Assembly: GCA_023664365.1 (NCBI GenBank)
Contig: JAMPFR010000015.1
Span: forward strand, 1 to 64,000
Length of the DNA: 64,000 nucleotides
Origin: Acetatifactor muris
GTDB taxonomy: Bacteria; Bacillota; Clostridia; Lachnospirales; Lachnospiraceae
Direction of reading: 5' to 3'
Part shown: one piece after another, positions 43,433-52,201 of the stretch
How positions within the stretch are numbered: the first letter of the stretch is position 1
Layout: every line of letters starts with the position of its first letter
Made by a program: the position numbers and the translations under genes
The notes under the pieces: generated by a model
The model's input: the letters and a program-made list of their open reading frames with translations, nothing else
Told to the model about the DNA's origin: nothing
Databases searched by the model: none

Positions 43433-45180
43433 CCTGCCGAATTCCTCTCTTTCACTATTTTCCCGTCCTGTACCCGGTATACAATATCGCACTTCTCAAT
43501 GGTCTGCAGCCTGTGGGCTATAATAATCAATGTCTTCCTGCCCTGGAGCAGATTGATGGAATCCATAATGGCCTTTTCCGTGTCGTTGTCCAGACTGGAG
43601 GTAGCCTCATCCAGCACCAGAACCTCCGGATCATGATACAGCGCCCTGGCGATGCTGATACGCTGTCTCTGGCCGCCGGAGAGCCTGATTCCCCTCTCTC
43701 CCACCACCGTGTCAAGCCCTTCCGGCAACGTGCGGATAAATTCATCCAGCCGGGCTTCCCGCAGCACCTCCCAAACCCTGTCCTCATCTATCTTCTCATC
43801 CGATATGCCAAAGGCAACATTGCGGCGGATTGTGTCATCCAGCATGAATATCATCTGGGGAATATAACCGATATTTTTCAGCCAGCGTCTGTAATTGCTC
43901 CGTATGTCCACACCGTCGGCGCAAACGGTTCCCGCCTTTACATCCAGAAGCCCCAACAGAATATCCGCCATCGTACTTTTTCCCGCCCCGGTAGTTCCCA
44001 CGATTCCCACGGACGCCCCCACGGGGATCACCATATCCGCGTGGTCGAAAATCAGCTTGTCCGTGTTGGGATAGGCATAGGTGATATTTTTCAGTTCTAT
44101 GCTTCTTTGCACCGGCAGCCGTTCCTCTTCCTCCGCGGCAAAGGACATGTCCACCTTTTCGCCGGAAATTTCATCCTGCAGAGTATCGCTGACCCCCATA
44201 AAGAAGGGCTCAAAATATGCAATGGAGGTAAGCTGGTTGTTAATGCGGTTTACGCTGGGCAGCAGCACAAATGCAGCTGCCGCCAGGGTTGTCAGCACTC
44301 CCAGCATATTCTCCGTGGACGCTCCCGTAACCACAAGAAAGATCATATAGCCCACCATGGCCCCTACGCAGGCCGTCTCCATCAGCAGCTTGGGAGTGGC
44401 ATTGTAGAGGGAATACTTCCGAACCGCGTTGACATACCCTCTGCCGCACTTTTTATAGCCCTCCACAAAATACTGTTCCTTTCCCCCTACCTTGACCTCC
44501 TTGATTCCCTGCACCGTCTGGGAAATCCACTTGAAAAGCCCGCTGTAATAGTCCTGATTATCCTTGCCCGCCTTGTACATAATGGGTTTCATCACCCATT
44601 TAATCAGTACCATCAGCGCCACCAGAACCCCGCCCAACAGCAGGGTCATGGTTCCGTTGGTCAGGAAGCAGTAGCCGATGACAAACAGGGACATAACGCC
44701 GTCCGACACAAGGGTCAGCAGCGCCAGAATCAGGGCGTACATATTGTTCACGTCAGAGGTAATGCTTCTCTGCACCACCGCCGTGTCCGCATTCAGGAAG
44801 AACTCATACCCCCGCCGCAGATAATTACGCATCATGCGCTCGGAGGTGCGGAACTGATTGGTATACACAAAATAAAGCGTCAGCTTCTGCTGTAAAAACA
44901 AAAGCAGATTCTTCACGGCAAACACCAGAATCAGCAGTACCATCACCGTCACCGAAAAGCTCCGGTAAGAAGTGCAGCCCAGAAAATCATACAGCCGGGC
45001 TACGATAGCGTTGTTCTCCAGGGCGTTCGGGTCAACGGCCACATTCACCACATTTACCAGCATTCCCACGCCTGCGGTCTGCAGAAACGCGCTGATAATC
45101 ATGATAAACACAAGCCCCGCCATGGCTGCTTTTTGTTTTTTATCCAGCAGAACATTCAGCTTCTTTAAAATCTTCTTCAT
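43429..45180 (-). CDS. PglK-like ABC flippase
   Basis: A 583-residue half-transporter with six membrane helices (about 20-330) and an ATPase domain with GTTGAGKST, LSGGQRQRISIA and VLVLDEAT. Its N terminus (KKQKAAMAGLVFIMIISAFLQTAGVGML) resembles PglK-type flippases of lipid-linked oligosaccharides. In the absence of a Wzx or Wzy in the window it would carry the Pse-containing oligosaccharide across the membrane. It overlaps pseF by 4 bp and starts after GAGGATGGG. Confidence 0.85.
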   Translation of the reverse strand: MKKILKKLNVLLDKKQKAAMAGLVFIMIISAFLQTAGVGMLVNVVNVAVDPNALENNAIVARLYDFLGCTSYRSFSVTVMVLLILVFAVKNLLLFLQQKLTLYFVYTNQFRTSERMMRNYLRRGYEFFLNADTAVVQRSITSDVNNMYALILALLTLVSDGVMSLFVIGYCFLTNGTMTLLLGGVLVALMVLIKWVMKPIMYKAGKDNQDYYSGLFKWISQTVQGIKEVKVGGKEQYFVEGYKKCGRGYVNAVRKYSLYNATPKLLMETACVGAMVGYMIFLVVTGASTENMLGVLTTLAAAAFVLLPSVNRINNQLTSIAYFEPFFMGVSDTLQDEISGEKVDMSFAAEEEERLPVQRSIELKNITYAYPNTDKLIFDHADMVIPVGASVGIVGTTGAGKSTMADILLGLLDVKAGTVCADGVDIRSNYRRWLKNIGYIPQMIFMLDDTIRRNVAFGISDEKIDEDRVWEVLREARLDEFIRTLPEGLDTVVGERGIRLSGGQRQRISIARALYHDPEVLVLDEATSSLDNDTEKAIMDSINLLQGRKTLIIIAHRLQTIEKCDIVYRVQDGKIVKERNSAG

Positions 45181-45195
45181 TGCCCATCCTCTTGT

Positions 45196-46284
45196 TCAGA
45201 TCTGTTCATTTATCCGATGCACCCGGGGATCCTCGTAAGCGTCCATAAAGTCTTCCCCCAGCCTTACTGCCTCGTCTGCAAACTGAATCGCCCTGACCTC
45301 CGTCAGCACCCCCACTACCTTCTTAAACCTTAAGTCCGGAAACAGATTCAATATTTCCATGGGCACTGCGGCGTCAAACTGAGGAACCTCCGCAAACAGT
45401 CTCCGATAGTCCAGTTCATCTCTGGGATGGGGTTTTAAAAATACAGTGCCTTCTGCCTCGTACCGTGCAATCAGATCCCGGAAAATCTTCTCTCTGACCT
45501 CCAACGAACAAAGCGGCTCCGTGAGAATCAGTATCTTATCCCCGCACCGGCCGCTCCCCGCAATCTGGCGCTCCAGTTCTTCTCTGTTCCGGATAAAAGC
45601 CCGGAGCAGTACATCCTTATCCTTCTCCGTCAGCCTGTCCGTCAGTTCCTGACGGGACTGTTCAATATAGCGGGGACAGGGGTATCGGATGGCGGAAATG
45701 TCATTGACCTCCATATCCAGACAGTATTTCCCATATCCGTTCTGCACTAAAATAAGATTTAAATATCTGGAGAAAAATGCTTTCAGCTTAAAGTGCCTTC
45801 TGTTGTCATACCGGGCCGCATCGTAATTTTTCAGACAGTTGAGCCCGTCCTCCAGGGCGTGATAATATATTTTATTCTGATTCAGATAATAGCCTATGGG
45901 ATCCGAATCGCAATAGACATAAATATCCCTGTATCCTTTAAAATCCACCGGCACCAGAGGCGCTTCCAGATCGGCAAACCGTCTTGTGAACCGGATGCGG
46001 TTCCGCAGATTGCCCGCAAAGCTGCCCGTGTCCTTTCTGTACTCCGCCAGCTCCGGAAAGGCGCCCTCCCCTTTCTCATCAAACTCAATCACTTCTCCGA
46101 AAAGCCCGGTGCTTTCTACTCTTGATTTCAAAGCTTCAAAATCCGTGGACATCTTTGAGAGAACCAGGTCGGCTTTCTCCGGCTCCCCTTCGCTCCTGCG
46201 CTTCAGTTCCTTCAAAAACGTAACATATACATGATAATAGGTATGGCACACATAAATACGCGCCTTCTTGCATTCCGCGCCCAT
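45196..46284 (-). CDS. GT52-like sialyl/nonulosonate transferase
   Basis: A 362-residue protein beginning ARIYVCHTYYHVYVTFLKEL. It has a mid-protein HALEDGLNCLKNYD, and TEPLCSLEVREKIFRDLI, GTVFLKPHPRDELDYRRLF and KKVVGVLTEVRAI near the end. The early H-T-Y-Y-H segment, the E-D-G and the KPHPRD are features I associate with family GT52 and related CMP-sialic-acid transferases. As the first gene of the CMP-Pse operon, it is the best candidate for transferring the nonulosonic acid. Family placement is moderate. Confidence 0.6.
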   Translation of the reverse strand: MGAECKKARIYVCHTYYHVYVTFLKELKRRSEGEPEKADLVLSKMSTDFEALKSRVESTGLFGEVIEFDEKGEGAFPELAEYRKDTGSFAGNLRNRIRFTRRFADLEAPLVPVDFKGYRDIYVYCDSDPIGYYLNQNKIYYHALEDGLNCLKNYDAARYDNRRHFKLKAFFSRYLNLILVQNGYGKYCLDMEVNDISAIRYPCPRYIEQSRQELTDRLTEKDKDVLLRAFIRNREELERQIAGSGRCGDKILILTEPLCSLEVREKIFRDLIARYEAEGTVFLKPHPRDELDYRRLFAEVPQFDAAVPMEILNLFPDLRFKKVVGVLTEVRAIQFADEAVRLGEDFMDAYEDPRVHRINEQI

Positions 46285-46323
46285 TCTGCTCCTTCCTTAC
46301 GCCTGCTTTTATTCAGTCCTATT

Positions 46324-46352
46324 ATTGTAGCACACTTTTCCCGACGAGTAAA
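46324..46352 (-). promoter_or_regulatory. Promoter of the pseudaminic-acid operon
   Basis: The minus strand has TTTACT (46347-46352), a 17-bp spacer and TACAAT (46324-46329). From here ten genes (46284 down to 34540) follow with overlaps or gaps of at most 23 bp and no terminator. Confidence 0.7.
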
Positions 46353-46361
46353 ATATTAAGA

Positions 46362-46390
46362 TTCCTTTTTCTCCTGAAGTCTGCTATAAT
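46362..46390 (+). promoter_or_regulatory. Promoter of the SGNH hydrolase gene
   Basis: TTCCTT (46362-46367), a 17-bp spacer and TATAAT (46385-46390) on the plus strand. A 12-bp tandem duplication (ACACTCAAGAAT twice) follows at about 46391-46414. Confidence 0.55.
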
Positions 46391-46466
46391 ACACTCAAGA
46401 ATACACTCAAGAATCCAGACGCTTTGCACTTAATGATTCTTTCGTTATGAGAGGGGAAGGACTGTC

Positions 46467-47909
46467 ATGAGCATCAGCAGACGAAAAAAAACACGGATCG
46501 GAGTTATCATCTTTTCCTTTATTGCTGCCCTGTTGAGCGCTTTTTTTCTGTATTTCTTCATGCAGCAGCGCCGCAGACCGGCTTATCCGCCCTATCATGT
46601 GGAGAACATTCTGAAGGATGCCGTGCGAAAAAGGGACATGGCACATATTACTTTTGACGCATATGACACCGTCTTTCTGTCCACGTTTCCCATTAACACC
46701 TATGACCCGGCGGACTATCTGTACTTCTACGCCCTGACTCTCTTAAAGACAGACTATGTTCTTCCCGACTTTTTTTCCCTGCAAAGCTATATGGAACGCA
46801 TTGCAAAATCAGACCATACGGTTTCCACCGTATATCTGGGGATTCGTCCGGACAGAATTTCAGCCGGGGAAATAGCTTTGCTGGCCGACGCCTGGCCGGA
46901 TCTGAACTTTGAGGTAATCCTTGCCTGTCCTTCCATAGAATACTGGCGGCAGCTGTCCGATTCGGAATATAAACGAACCCTGGATGCGTACTGTGATTTT
47001 CTCTCCGACATCAACACTGTTGACAGGGTTCACGCTTACTTTCTCTCTGCAAATGAGTGGTTGATCGCCAATCCGGCGCTTTATAACGGCAGTTTCAGCC
47101 TGGCGGCGGATGCAATGCACCTTGTCATGGCCATCAGCACTACCAGCGGCTACTATCAGGTCACTTCCGACAATGCGGACATTCTCTCCGCCTCCCTGAC
47201 GGAGCTGACCGCCGCCGAACGTACTGCCCCAACCGTCTATCCCGACCTGAGTGATACCGCCATCGTCTTCTTCGGTGACAGCGTCACCGGCAATTATACG
47301 AACGGCATGTCCATTCCGGGAGCTGTGCATGGTCTTACCGGCGCTACGGTCTATAACTGCGGCTACGGCGGCAATTCCGCCGCCATGCGTGAAGAATACC
47401 CTATCGCGCTTGCGGGAATTGCTGCTGCCTTCGCAGAACAGGACCCTTCCGTCCTGCCGGAGGGCACCCAGGTATACGCGGGCTTCCTGGAATATGCGGA
47501 AACACCCCCGGAGACAGACAAGCTCTGCTTTGTCATCAATTACGGATTGAACGATTATTTCTGCCAGCTTCCTATCACGACAGAAGATCCCTATGACATT
47601 TTTTCCTTCAACGGCGCCATCCGCACTGCGATAAACTGCCTGAAGGAAAACTATGCGGACGCCCGGATCTTTCTCTGCACCCCCAACTATACCTCCTTTG
47701 TACCCGAGGAGATGCAGCTGCCCCTGGAGGAGTATATAAACGCAGTCATTGCCCTGGCCCGGGAGCTGGACGTAGAGCTGATTGACAATTACGGCTCTCT
47801 GGGAATCGACGAAACCAATTACGAACTCTATCTGGCAGACACAGTGCATCCCAACGAAACAGGACGTTTCATGATGGCCCGGAAAATCATCAGCGCAATC
47901 GATAAATAA
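46467..47909 (+). CDS. Membrane-anchored SGNH/GDSL hydrolase
   Basis: The 480-residue protein has a basic N terminus, one membrane helix (about 10-31) and an extracellular region. The C-terminal half is an SGNH domain: IVFFGDSVTGNY carries the nucleophile (near residue 270), followed by YGGNSA, INYGLNDYF and the closing DTVHPNETG with Asp and His. Such enzymes remove or transfer acyl groups on polysaccharides. It is convergent with the membrane gene at 47890, overlapping by 20 bp. It is a paralogue of the protein at 33195, where the serine appears lost. Confidence 0.85.
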   Translation: MSISRRKKTRIGVIIFSFIAALLSAFFLYFFMQQRRRPAYPPYHVENILKDAVRKRDMAHITFDAYDTVFLSTFPINTYDPADYLYFYALTLLKTDYVLPDFFSLQSYMERIAKSDHTVSTVYLGIRPDRISAGEIALLADAWPDLNFEVILACPSIEYWRQLSDSEYKRTLDAYCDFLSDINTVDRVHAYFLSANEWLIANPALYNGSFSLAADAMHLVMAISTTSGYYQVTSDNADILSASLTELTAAERTAPTVYPDLSDTAIVFFGDSVTGNYTNGMSIPGAVHGLTGATVYNCGYGGNSAAMREEYPIALAGIAAAFAEQDPSVLPEGTQVYAGFLEYAETPPETDKLCFVINYGLNDYFCQLPITTEDPYDIFSFNGAIRTAINCLKENYADARIFLCTPNYTSFVPEEMQLPLEEYINAVIALARELDVELIDNYGSLGIDETNYELYLADTVHPNETGRFMMARKIISAIDK

Positions 47910-49452
47910 CCAGCGCCTCATCCCTGCCGATTTCCCTGTACCCGGCGTCCGCGCACATACGGTCAAGGCTGTCGCCGGGCAGTACCGCCATATATCCGCT
48001 TTCCAGGGCGTCAAAATTTTCCGCCGCATATTCCGGCGTACAGAAGCTGATTCCGAAGCCCTCCGGCAAAGCATACAAAAGCTGCCATCCGGTATAAGAC
48101 AGGCCTTCCTCGGGAGTCTCCTCCTGCAGCGCCCAGATAACGGTATTATCATAGGCTGAAACACCGGACTCACGGTTCAATTCCAGTTTTATCTCAAAAG
48201 TCTCTTCCCATTCGGCAAGCTGCTCCGCCTTCTCCTCCTGCCTGTAGGGCAGTTCATAATACAGGGAATCCGCAGGCAGGTATAAGTAAAGGTACGCAAA
48301 AAAGGCACTCAGCACTGCCGCCTTTACGCAATACCCGGCATCCATAAGCGCAGCCGCAAAAATGCCTGCAGTTATAAAAACCGGCAGCTGCCTGCCGCCC
48401 TCCTCCGGCCCGTATAGAAACAGCATACCCAAAAACACAGCCGCGTAACAGATCATAAGATGCACCTGTATTACCAGCCGGTTATACAGCCTCCGCCGCT
48501 CCGTCACATTTTCCTCATCCCGCACCACACTGTCTTCGGAATCCCTGCTCAAACGCCGAAACCGTCTGCGATCCAGAAGGCTCTGCCCTGCCAGAATGCA
48601 AAATAGAAGTGCACAGCTGCAAAGAAAAGCCCCCCCGGGCAATCCCGTGCGGAGCCCCTGAACCATGCTCTCCCGGATACGTTTTGCCGCATAAAGGGGC
48701 CCGGCAAAGTCCGTCTCCGGACCGGAGCCGGCCCAAATGCAAAGCCCCAGCGAAACCCCCAGCACTGCCGCCGACCCCCAAAATCCCCGCCAGCCGTCCC
48801 TGCGAATCCAAAGCCGGGACGGCAGCAGCAGAAACAGCAGCAGCCAGGGGCGCATCAGCGTCATAAACACTCCCAGTACAAACAGCAGCACCAGCTTCCG
48901 GATCCTTTTTCTCTCTAAATAATTCACTGCCAGCGCATAAAAAAGAATTACCATATCAAAACAGAGAACCTCCGGCATTCCGGAGAGCATATACCTTGTA
49001 AAGGGAGTATACAGGGAGAACAACAGTGCAAGAATACCCAGCTGCTTCCAGGCGGGCTTTACCAGAAGGACAAACAGAAAGCAGGCCAGGGACGTCAGTA
49101 CGATGTTGCAGACCACGGGAGACCACAGCTTCCATCCGAACAGCAGCCCCCAGATTACCCAGGGCAATACCGGGATGGGATTCGACATTACAGCGGAAGA
49201 ATTCGGCCCATGGCCCTCGTTAAAGTCAAAAATCCCCCGGGGCCAGCCATAATGAACTATGCCCTCCGTCTGCTTGTAATAAAGCAGTTCATCGCTCCAT
49301 GCGCCGGCAGGCAGCCAGACGCTGCTGATGGTCTCACCGTCCAGCGCGCACCGCACGAAACAGCACAATACAGGAAGCAGTGCCAGAAGCACTGCTTGGG
49401 TAAATACCATATATCTTTTGTCCTGCTGCCACCATGGCCTAAATCTCTTCAT
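47890..49452 (-). CDS. Polytopic membrane protein, GT-C-like
   Basis: About eleven hydrophobic segments in 520 residues. The first extracytoplasmic loop holds AGAWSDELLYYKQTEGIVHYG, with the acidic pair typical of GT-C enzymes that use polyprenyl-phosphate sugars. The C-terminal 110 residues are soluble. It starts inside the end of a GtrB-like gene (14-bp overlap), the usual pairing of a donor-making and a donor-using enzyme. ATG at 49452 is preferred over the TTG one codon before. Specific function is unknown. Confidence 0.7.
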   Translation of the reverse strand: MKRFRPWWQQDKRYMVFTQAVLLALLPVLCCFVRCALDGETISSVWLPAGAWSDELLYYKQTEGIVHYGWPRGIFDFNEGHGPNSSAVMSNPIPVLPWVIWGLLFGWKLWSPVVCNIVLTSLACFLFVLLVKPAWKQLGILALLFSLYTPFTRYMLSGMPEVLCFDMVILFYALAVNYLERKRIRKLVLLFVLGVFMTLMRPWLLLFLLLPSRLWIRRDGWRGFWGSAAVLGVSLGLCIWAGSGPETDFAGPLYAAKRIRESMVQGLRTGLPGGAFLCSCALLFCILAGQSLLDRRRFRRLSRDSEDSVVRDEENVTERRRLYNRLVIQVHLMICYAAVFLGMLFLYGPEEGGRQLPVFITAGIFAAALMDAGYCVKAAVLSAFFAYLYLYLPADSLYYELPYRQEEKAEQLAEWEETFEIKLELNRESGVSAYDNTVIWALQEETPEEGLSYTGWQLLYALPEGFGISFCTPEYAAENFDALESGYMAVLPGDSLDRMCADAGYREIGRDEALVIYRLR

Positions 49453-50377
49453 CAAAATTAATTTTCTCCCGAATCACATATTGGGGCGAATTGTTCAGGC
49501 TGATGTAAATGCGCCCGATATACTCTCCAATCAGTCCCAGCATCAGCATAATCATTCCGCCGAAAAACACCAGCGCCGCCATGGTGGAACTGAAGCCCAT
49601 CGGCACATTCGGCTTCAGCAGCCGTTTTACAATCGTATAAACTCCATACACAAACCCTAACAAAGCGCTGAAGGCTCCCAGAGCCGTTGCAATCCGCAGA
49701 GGCTTTACGGAAAATGCGGTAAAACCGTTAAACCAGAGACTCACCAGCTTTTTCAGGGTATAGCCGGAAGAACCCTCTTCCCGTTCCCTGTGATTTACCA
49801 CCACATTTGTAATATTCTTCGTGGCCCGCAGCACAAGGCCGATAACATAGGGATAGGAATTTTCATACCGCACCATATCATCCACCACGAACCGTTTCAC
49901 TGCAAAATAGCTGGACACATACAGACCGGACGGTTTCCCAAGCATGGTTCTGGCCATAAGATCGTTGACCCTGCTTCCCATATTGCGGAATGCGGAATGC
50001 CGCTTGTGTTCATAGCGGGCATACACCGCGTCGTATCCTTCCTCCAGCTTGTCCAAAAGCTTGTCCGCCTCGTCCGCAGGCGTCTGTCCGTCGTCGTCCA
50101 GACAGATCACATAGTCCCCGTCGGAATGCCGCAGTCCGGCCATCAGCGCGGCATGCTGTCCGAAATTCCGCGAAAAGGCAATTCCCCTGATATTGTTGTT
50201 TTCTTCACACAATTTCCTGATTGTCCCCAGGGTATCATCCGGCGAGCAGTCATTCACCAGAAAAATATCATATTCATATTTTCCCAGACTGTCCATTTTC
50301 TCTTTGATTTCCGATACCACATGGGGAAGCGTGTGTTCCGAGCGATAACAGGGAATCACAAAACTGACCTTTTTCAT
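49439..50377 (-). CDS. Polyprenyl-phosphate glycosyltransferase, ArnC/GtrB-like
   Basis: A 312-residue GT2 protein (SFVIPCYRSEHTLPHVVSEI, LVNDCSPDDT, GIAFSRNFGQHAALMAGLRHSDGDYVICLDDDGQTP) with two C-terminal membrane helices. It is the second such enzyme in the window besides 37544. It would load a sugar onto undecaprenyl phosphate for the membrane protein encoded next. Its leader contains copy 2 of the 35-bp hairpin element. Confidence 0.92.
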   Translation of the reverse strand: MKKVSFVIPCYRSEHTLPHVVSEIKEKMDSLGKYEYDIFLVNDCSPDDTLGTIRKLCEENNNIRGIAFSRNFGQHAALMAGLRHSDGDYVICLDDDGQTPADEADKLLDKLEEGYDAVYARYEHKRHSAFRNMGSRVNDLMARTMLGKPSGLYVSSYFAVKRFVVDDMVRYENSYPYVIGLVLRATKNITNVVVNHREREEGSSGYTLKKLVSLWFNGFTAFSVKPLRIATALGAFSALLGFVYGVYTIVKRLLKPNVPMGFSSTMAALVFFGGMIMLMLGLIGEYIGRIYISLNNSPQYVIREKINFDEEI

Positions 50378-50384
50378 ACTTACA

Positions 50385-50419
50385 CCCCTATGCGTGCCTC
50401 AGCACGCGTACCAATCAAT
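50385..50419 (-). repeat. 35-bp leader hairpin element, copy 2
   Basis: It matches 16148-16182 at 33 of 35 positions, including the hairpin GCGTGC-CTCA-GCACGC and GTACCAATCAAT. It lies between the pseC stop and the ribosome binding site of the glycosyltransferase gene. Confidence 0.8.
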
Positions 50420-50425
50420 TTATCC

Positions 50426-51631
50426 TCATTGCTGCCTGTAGTATTCCACTACCTTCTTTACTGCATGAATCACATCCTCCACGTCCCGGTCGGTCAGGGA
50501 ATAGTAAAGAGGTATGCTCATCACTTCCTCATAATACTTCTCCGCGTTGGGGCAAAGCCCTCTTTTATACCCCAGCTTCTCATAATAGGAATGCCAATAG
50601 ACCGGAAGGTAATGCACCTGGGGCTGCACATTCTCCGCAGAAAGTGCATCGAAAAACTGCCTTCTGTCACAGCGCAGCTTCTCCGGCTTCAATCTCAGAA
50701 TATAGAGATGCCTGGTGGTATCCGACTCCGGAATCTCACGCTGCACTGTAAGCTCCGGCATATCAGCAAAGGCCCTGTCATACTTTTCCGCGATTTCTTT
50801 CCTGCGGGCGGAAAATGCAGGCAGCTTCTTCAGCTGGCTCCGCAGCAGCGCCGCCTGGAAGTCGGTCATACGGTAATTGTAACCCAGCTCTACCTGTTCA
50901 TTATACCACGCTGCATCCGTGGGATGCACCATTTCGTCCTGATTTCGGGTAATGCCATGGGTACGCACCCGCATCAGACGGCGATACAGCTGTTCGTCAT
51001 TGGTGGTAATTGCGCCGCCCTCGCCTGCGGTAACCGTTTTCACCGGATGAAAGCTGAAACAGGTCATATCCGCAATGCTGCCTATGGGCTGTCCCCTGTA
51101 CTTCGTCCCGATGGCATGAGCCGCATCCTCTATCAGAAGCAGCTTATGCTTCTCACAGACTGCCCGGAGCGCATCATGCTCCACGGACTGCCCCGTAAAG
51201 TCCACCGCCACAATCCCCTTCGTCCGGGGGGTTATCAGCTTCTCAACCGCCTCCGGATCTATATTGTAAGTATCCGGCTTTATATCCGCAAATACGGGTG
51301 TGGCGCCGCAGTACAGCACACAGTTGGCGGAGGCCGCAAAGGTAATGGAGCTGACGATCACCTCGTCCCCTTCCCCAAAGCCTGCGGCCAGCGCCGCCAG
51401 ATGAAGCGCTGCCGTGCCGTTTGCCACCACCACCGCATACTTTGCCCCGGTGACCTCACAAAGCTCCTTCTCCAGAGCCTGTACCTGCGGCCCGCAGGTA
51501 ATCAAATCGCTTCTCAGCACCGCAGCCACCGCATCTATATCATCCTGTTCAATACACTGTCTTCCGTAATATATCTTCTGTTCCCTCACCGGAGTTCCGC
51601 CGAATACCGCCAATTTCTCCATATGAATCAT
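50426..51631 (-). CDS. pseC: UDP-4-amino-4,6-dideoxy-AltNAc transaminase
   Basis: The PLP enzyme (about 401 residues) shows PseC features: ANGTAALHLAALAAG, VDFTGQSVEHD, EDAAHAIGTKY, the PLP lysine in FSFHPVKTVTAGEGGAI, RTHGI and QVELGYNYRMTDFQAALL. PseC aminates UDP-2-acetamido-2,6-dideoxy-L-arabino-hexos-4-ulose, the second step to pseudaminic acid. The start may be 51631 (AGGA 7 nt before) or the ATG at 51622. It lies outside the main pse operon, followed by two glycosylation genes. Confidence 0.88.
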   Translation of the reverse strand: MIHMEKLAVFGGTPVREQKIYYGRQCIEQDDIDAVAAVLRSDLITCGPQVQALEKELCEVTGAKYAVVVANGTAALHLAALAAGFGEGDEVIVSSITFAASANCVLYCGATPVFADIKPDTYNIDPEAVEKLITPRTKGIVAVDFTGQSVEHDALRAVCEKHKLLLIEDAAHAIGTKYRGQPIGSIADMTCFSFHPVKTVTAGEGGAITTNDEQLYRRLMRVRTHGITRNQDEMVHPTDAAWYNEQVELGYNYRMTDFQAALLRSQLKKLPAFSARRKEIAEKYDRAFADMPELTVQREIPESDTTRHLYILRLKPEKLRCDRRQFFDALSAENVQPQVHYLPVYWHSYYEKLGYKRGLCPNAEKYYEEVMSIPLYYSLTDRDVEDVIHAVKKVVEYYRQQ

Positions 51632-51777
51632 CCGCCCTTCCTGAAAGCCTGACAAACTTTGCATCTGCCTTATAGTTTAACAGGAATCCGCCTCTGTTAC
51701 AAGGAAAATAATATAAACTTATCCGTTCCCCGGTCTGCAGACCCTCATGCGGGCAACTATAGTATGCAATAATCCTA

Positions 51778-51815
51778 TTGACTTGTACTTTTTCGGTGAT
51801 ATAATTAATGATATA
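51778..51815 (+). promoter_or_regulatory. Promoter of the small secreted protein with BlaI-like box
   Basis: TTGACT (51778-51783), a 16-bp spacer and TATAAT (51800-51805). The stretch 51800-51815, read on the minus strand, is TATATCATTAATTATA, 15/16 identical to the box in the blaI promoter (53808-53823). It covers the -10 box, so a bound repressor would block transcription. Confidence 0.7.
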
Positions 51816-51844
51816 TAAAATAATACAAAGGAGGTTCATGTATT

Positions 51845-52102
51845 ATGAACAAAAGAAAAAAACTGCTTGCAGCTCTCGGCAGCGCGGCATGCGTAGCCCT
51901 TGCGGTTCTGACCTGCCCCGTCTCCGCCATTTCCGTCCAGGCGGCCGCCGCCCCTCAGGAAGAGGCAGTTATGCCCATGTCGGATGACATTAGATGGAAG
52001 TATATCGTGTTTAACCACAGGCTCTACCGGCGTCTCTTTAATTATTCCACCAACACCTGGGCCGGCAAGTTGGAGTATGTCATGGAGTGGCCTTACGAAT
52101 GA
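51845..52102 (+). CDS. Small secreted protein of unknown function
   Basis: The 85-residue product has a classical signal peptide (basic start MNKRKK, hydrophobic core LAALGSAACVALAVL, cleavage near VQA-A). The mature part is about 50 residues and contains MSDDIRWKYIVFNHRLYRRLF and a Trp-rich end (TNTWAGKLEYVMEWPYE). No cysteines remain after processing. AGGAGG lies before the ATG, and promoter and terminator are clear, so it is a real monocistronic gene. I do not recognise a characterised family. Its promoter carries a box shared with the adjacent blaI operon, which suggests control by wall stress or a related signal. Confidence 0.85.
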   Translation: MNKRKKLLAALGSAACVALAVLTCPVSAISVQAAAAPQEEAVMPMSDDIRWKYIVFNHRLYRRLFNYSTNTWAGKLEYVMEWPYE

Positions 52103-52127
52103 CGAATGATGATTGATGATTGAGTAA

Positions 52128-52163
52128 AAAGCGGCCCCTCTGCGGAGCCGCTTTCTTTTTTGT
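52128..52163 (+). terminator. Terminator after the small secreted protein
   Basis: AAAGCGGC (52128-52135) pairs with GCCGCTTT (52147-52154), followed by CTTTTTTG on the plus strand. It also lies downstream of the convergent M56 gene. Confidence 0.85.
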
Positions 52164-52201
52164 TTTATTTTTGGTTTACTTTTTTATTTACTTTTCTGTT
52201 T

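Noticed and set aside
49790-51652. 620-codon plus-strand frame opposite the GtrB-like gene and pseC
   Set aside because: It is antisense to two clear enzymes and has no family features or ribosome binding site.
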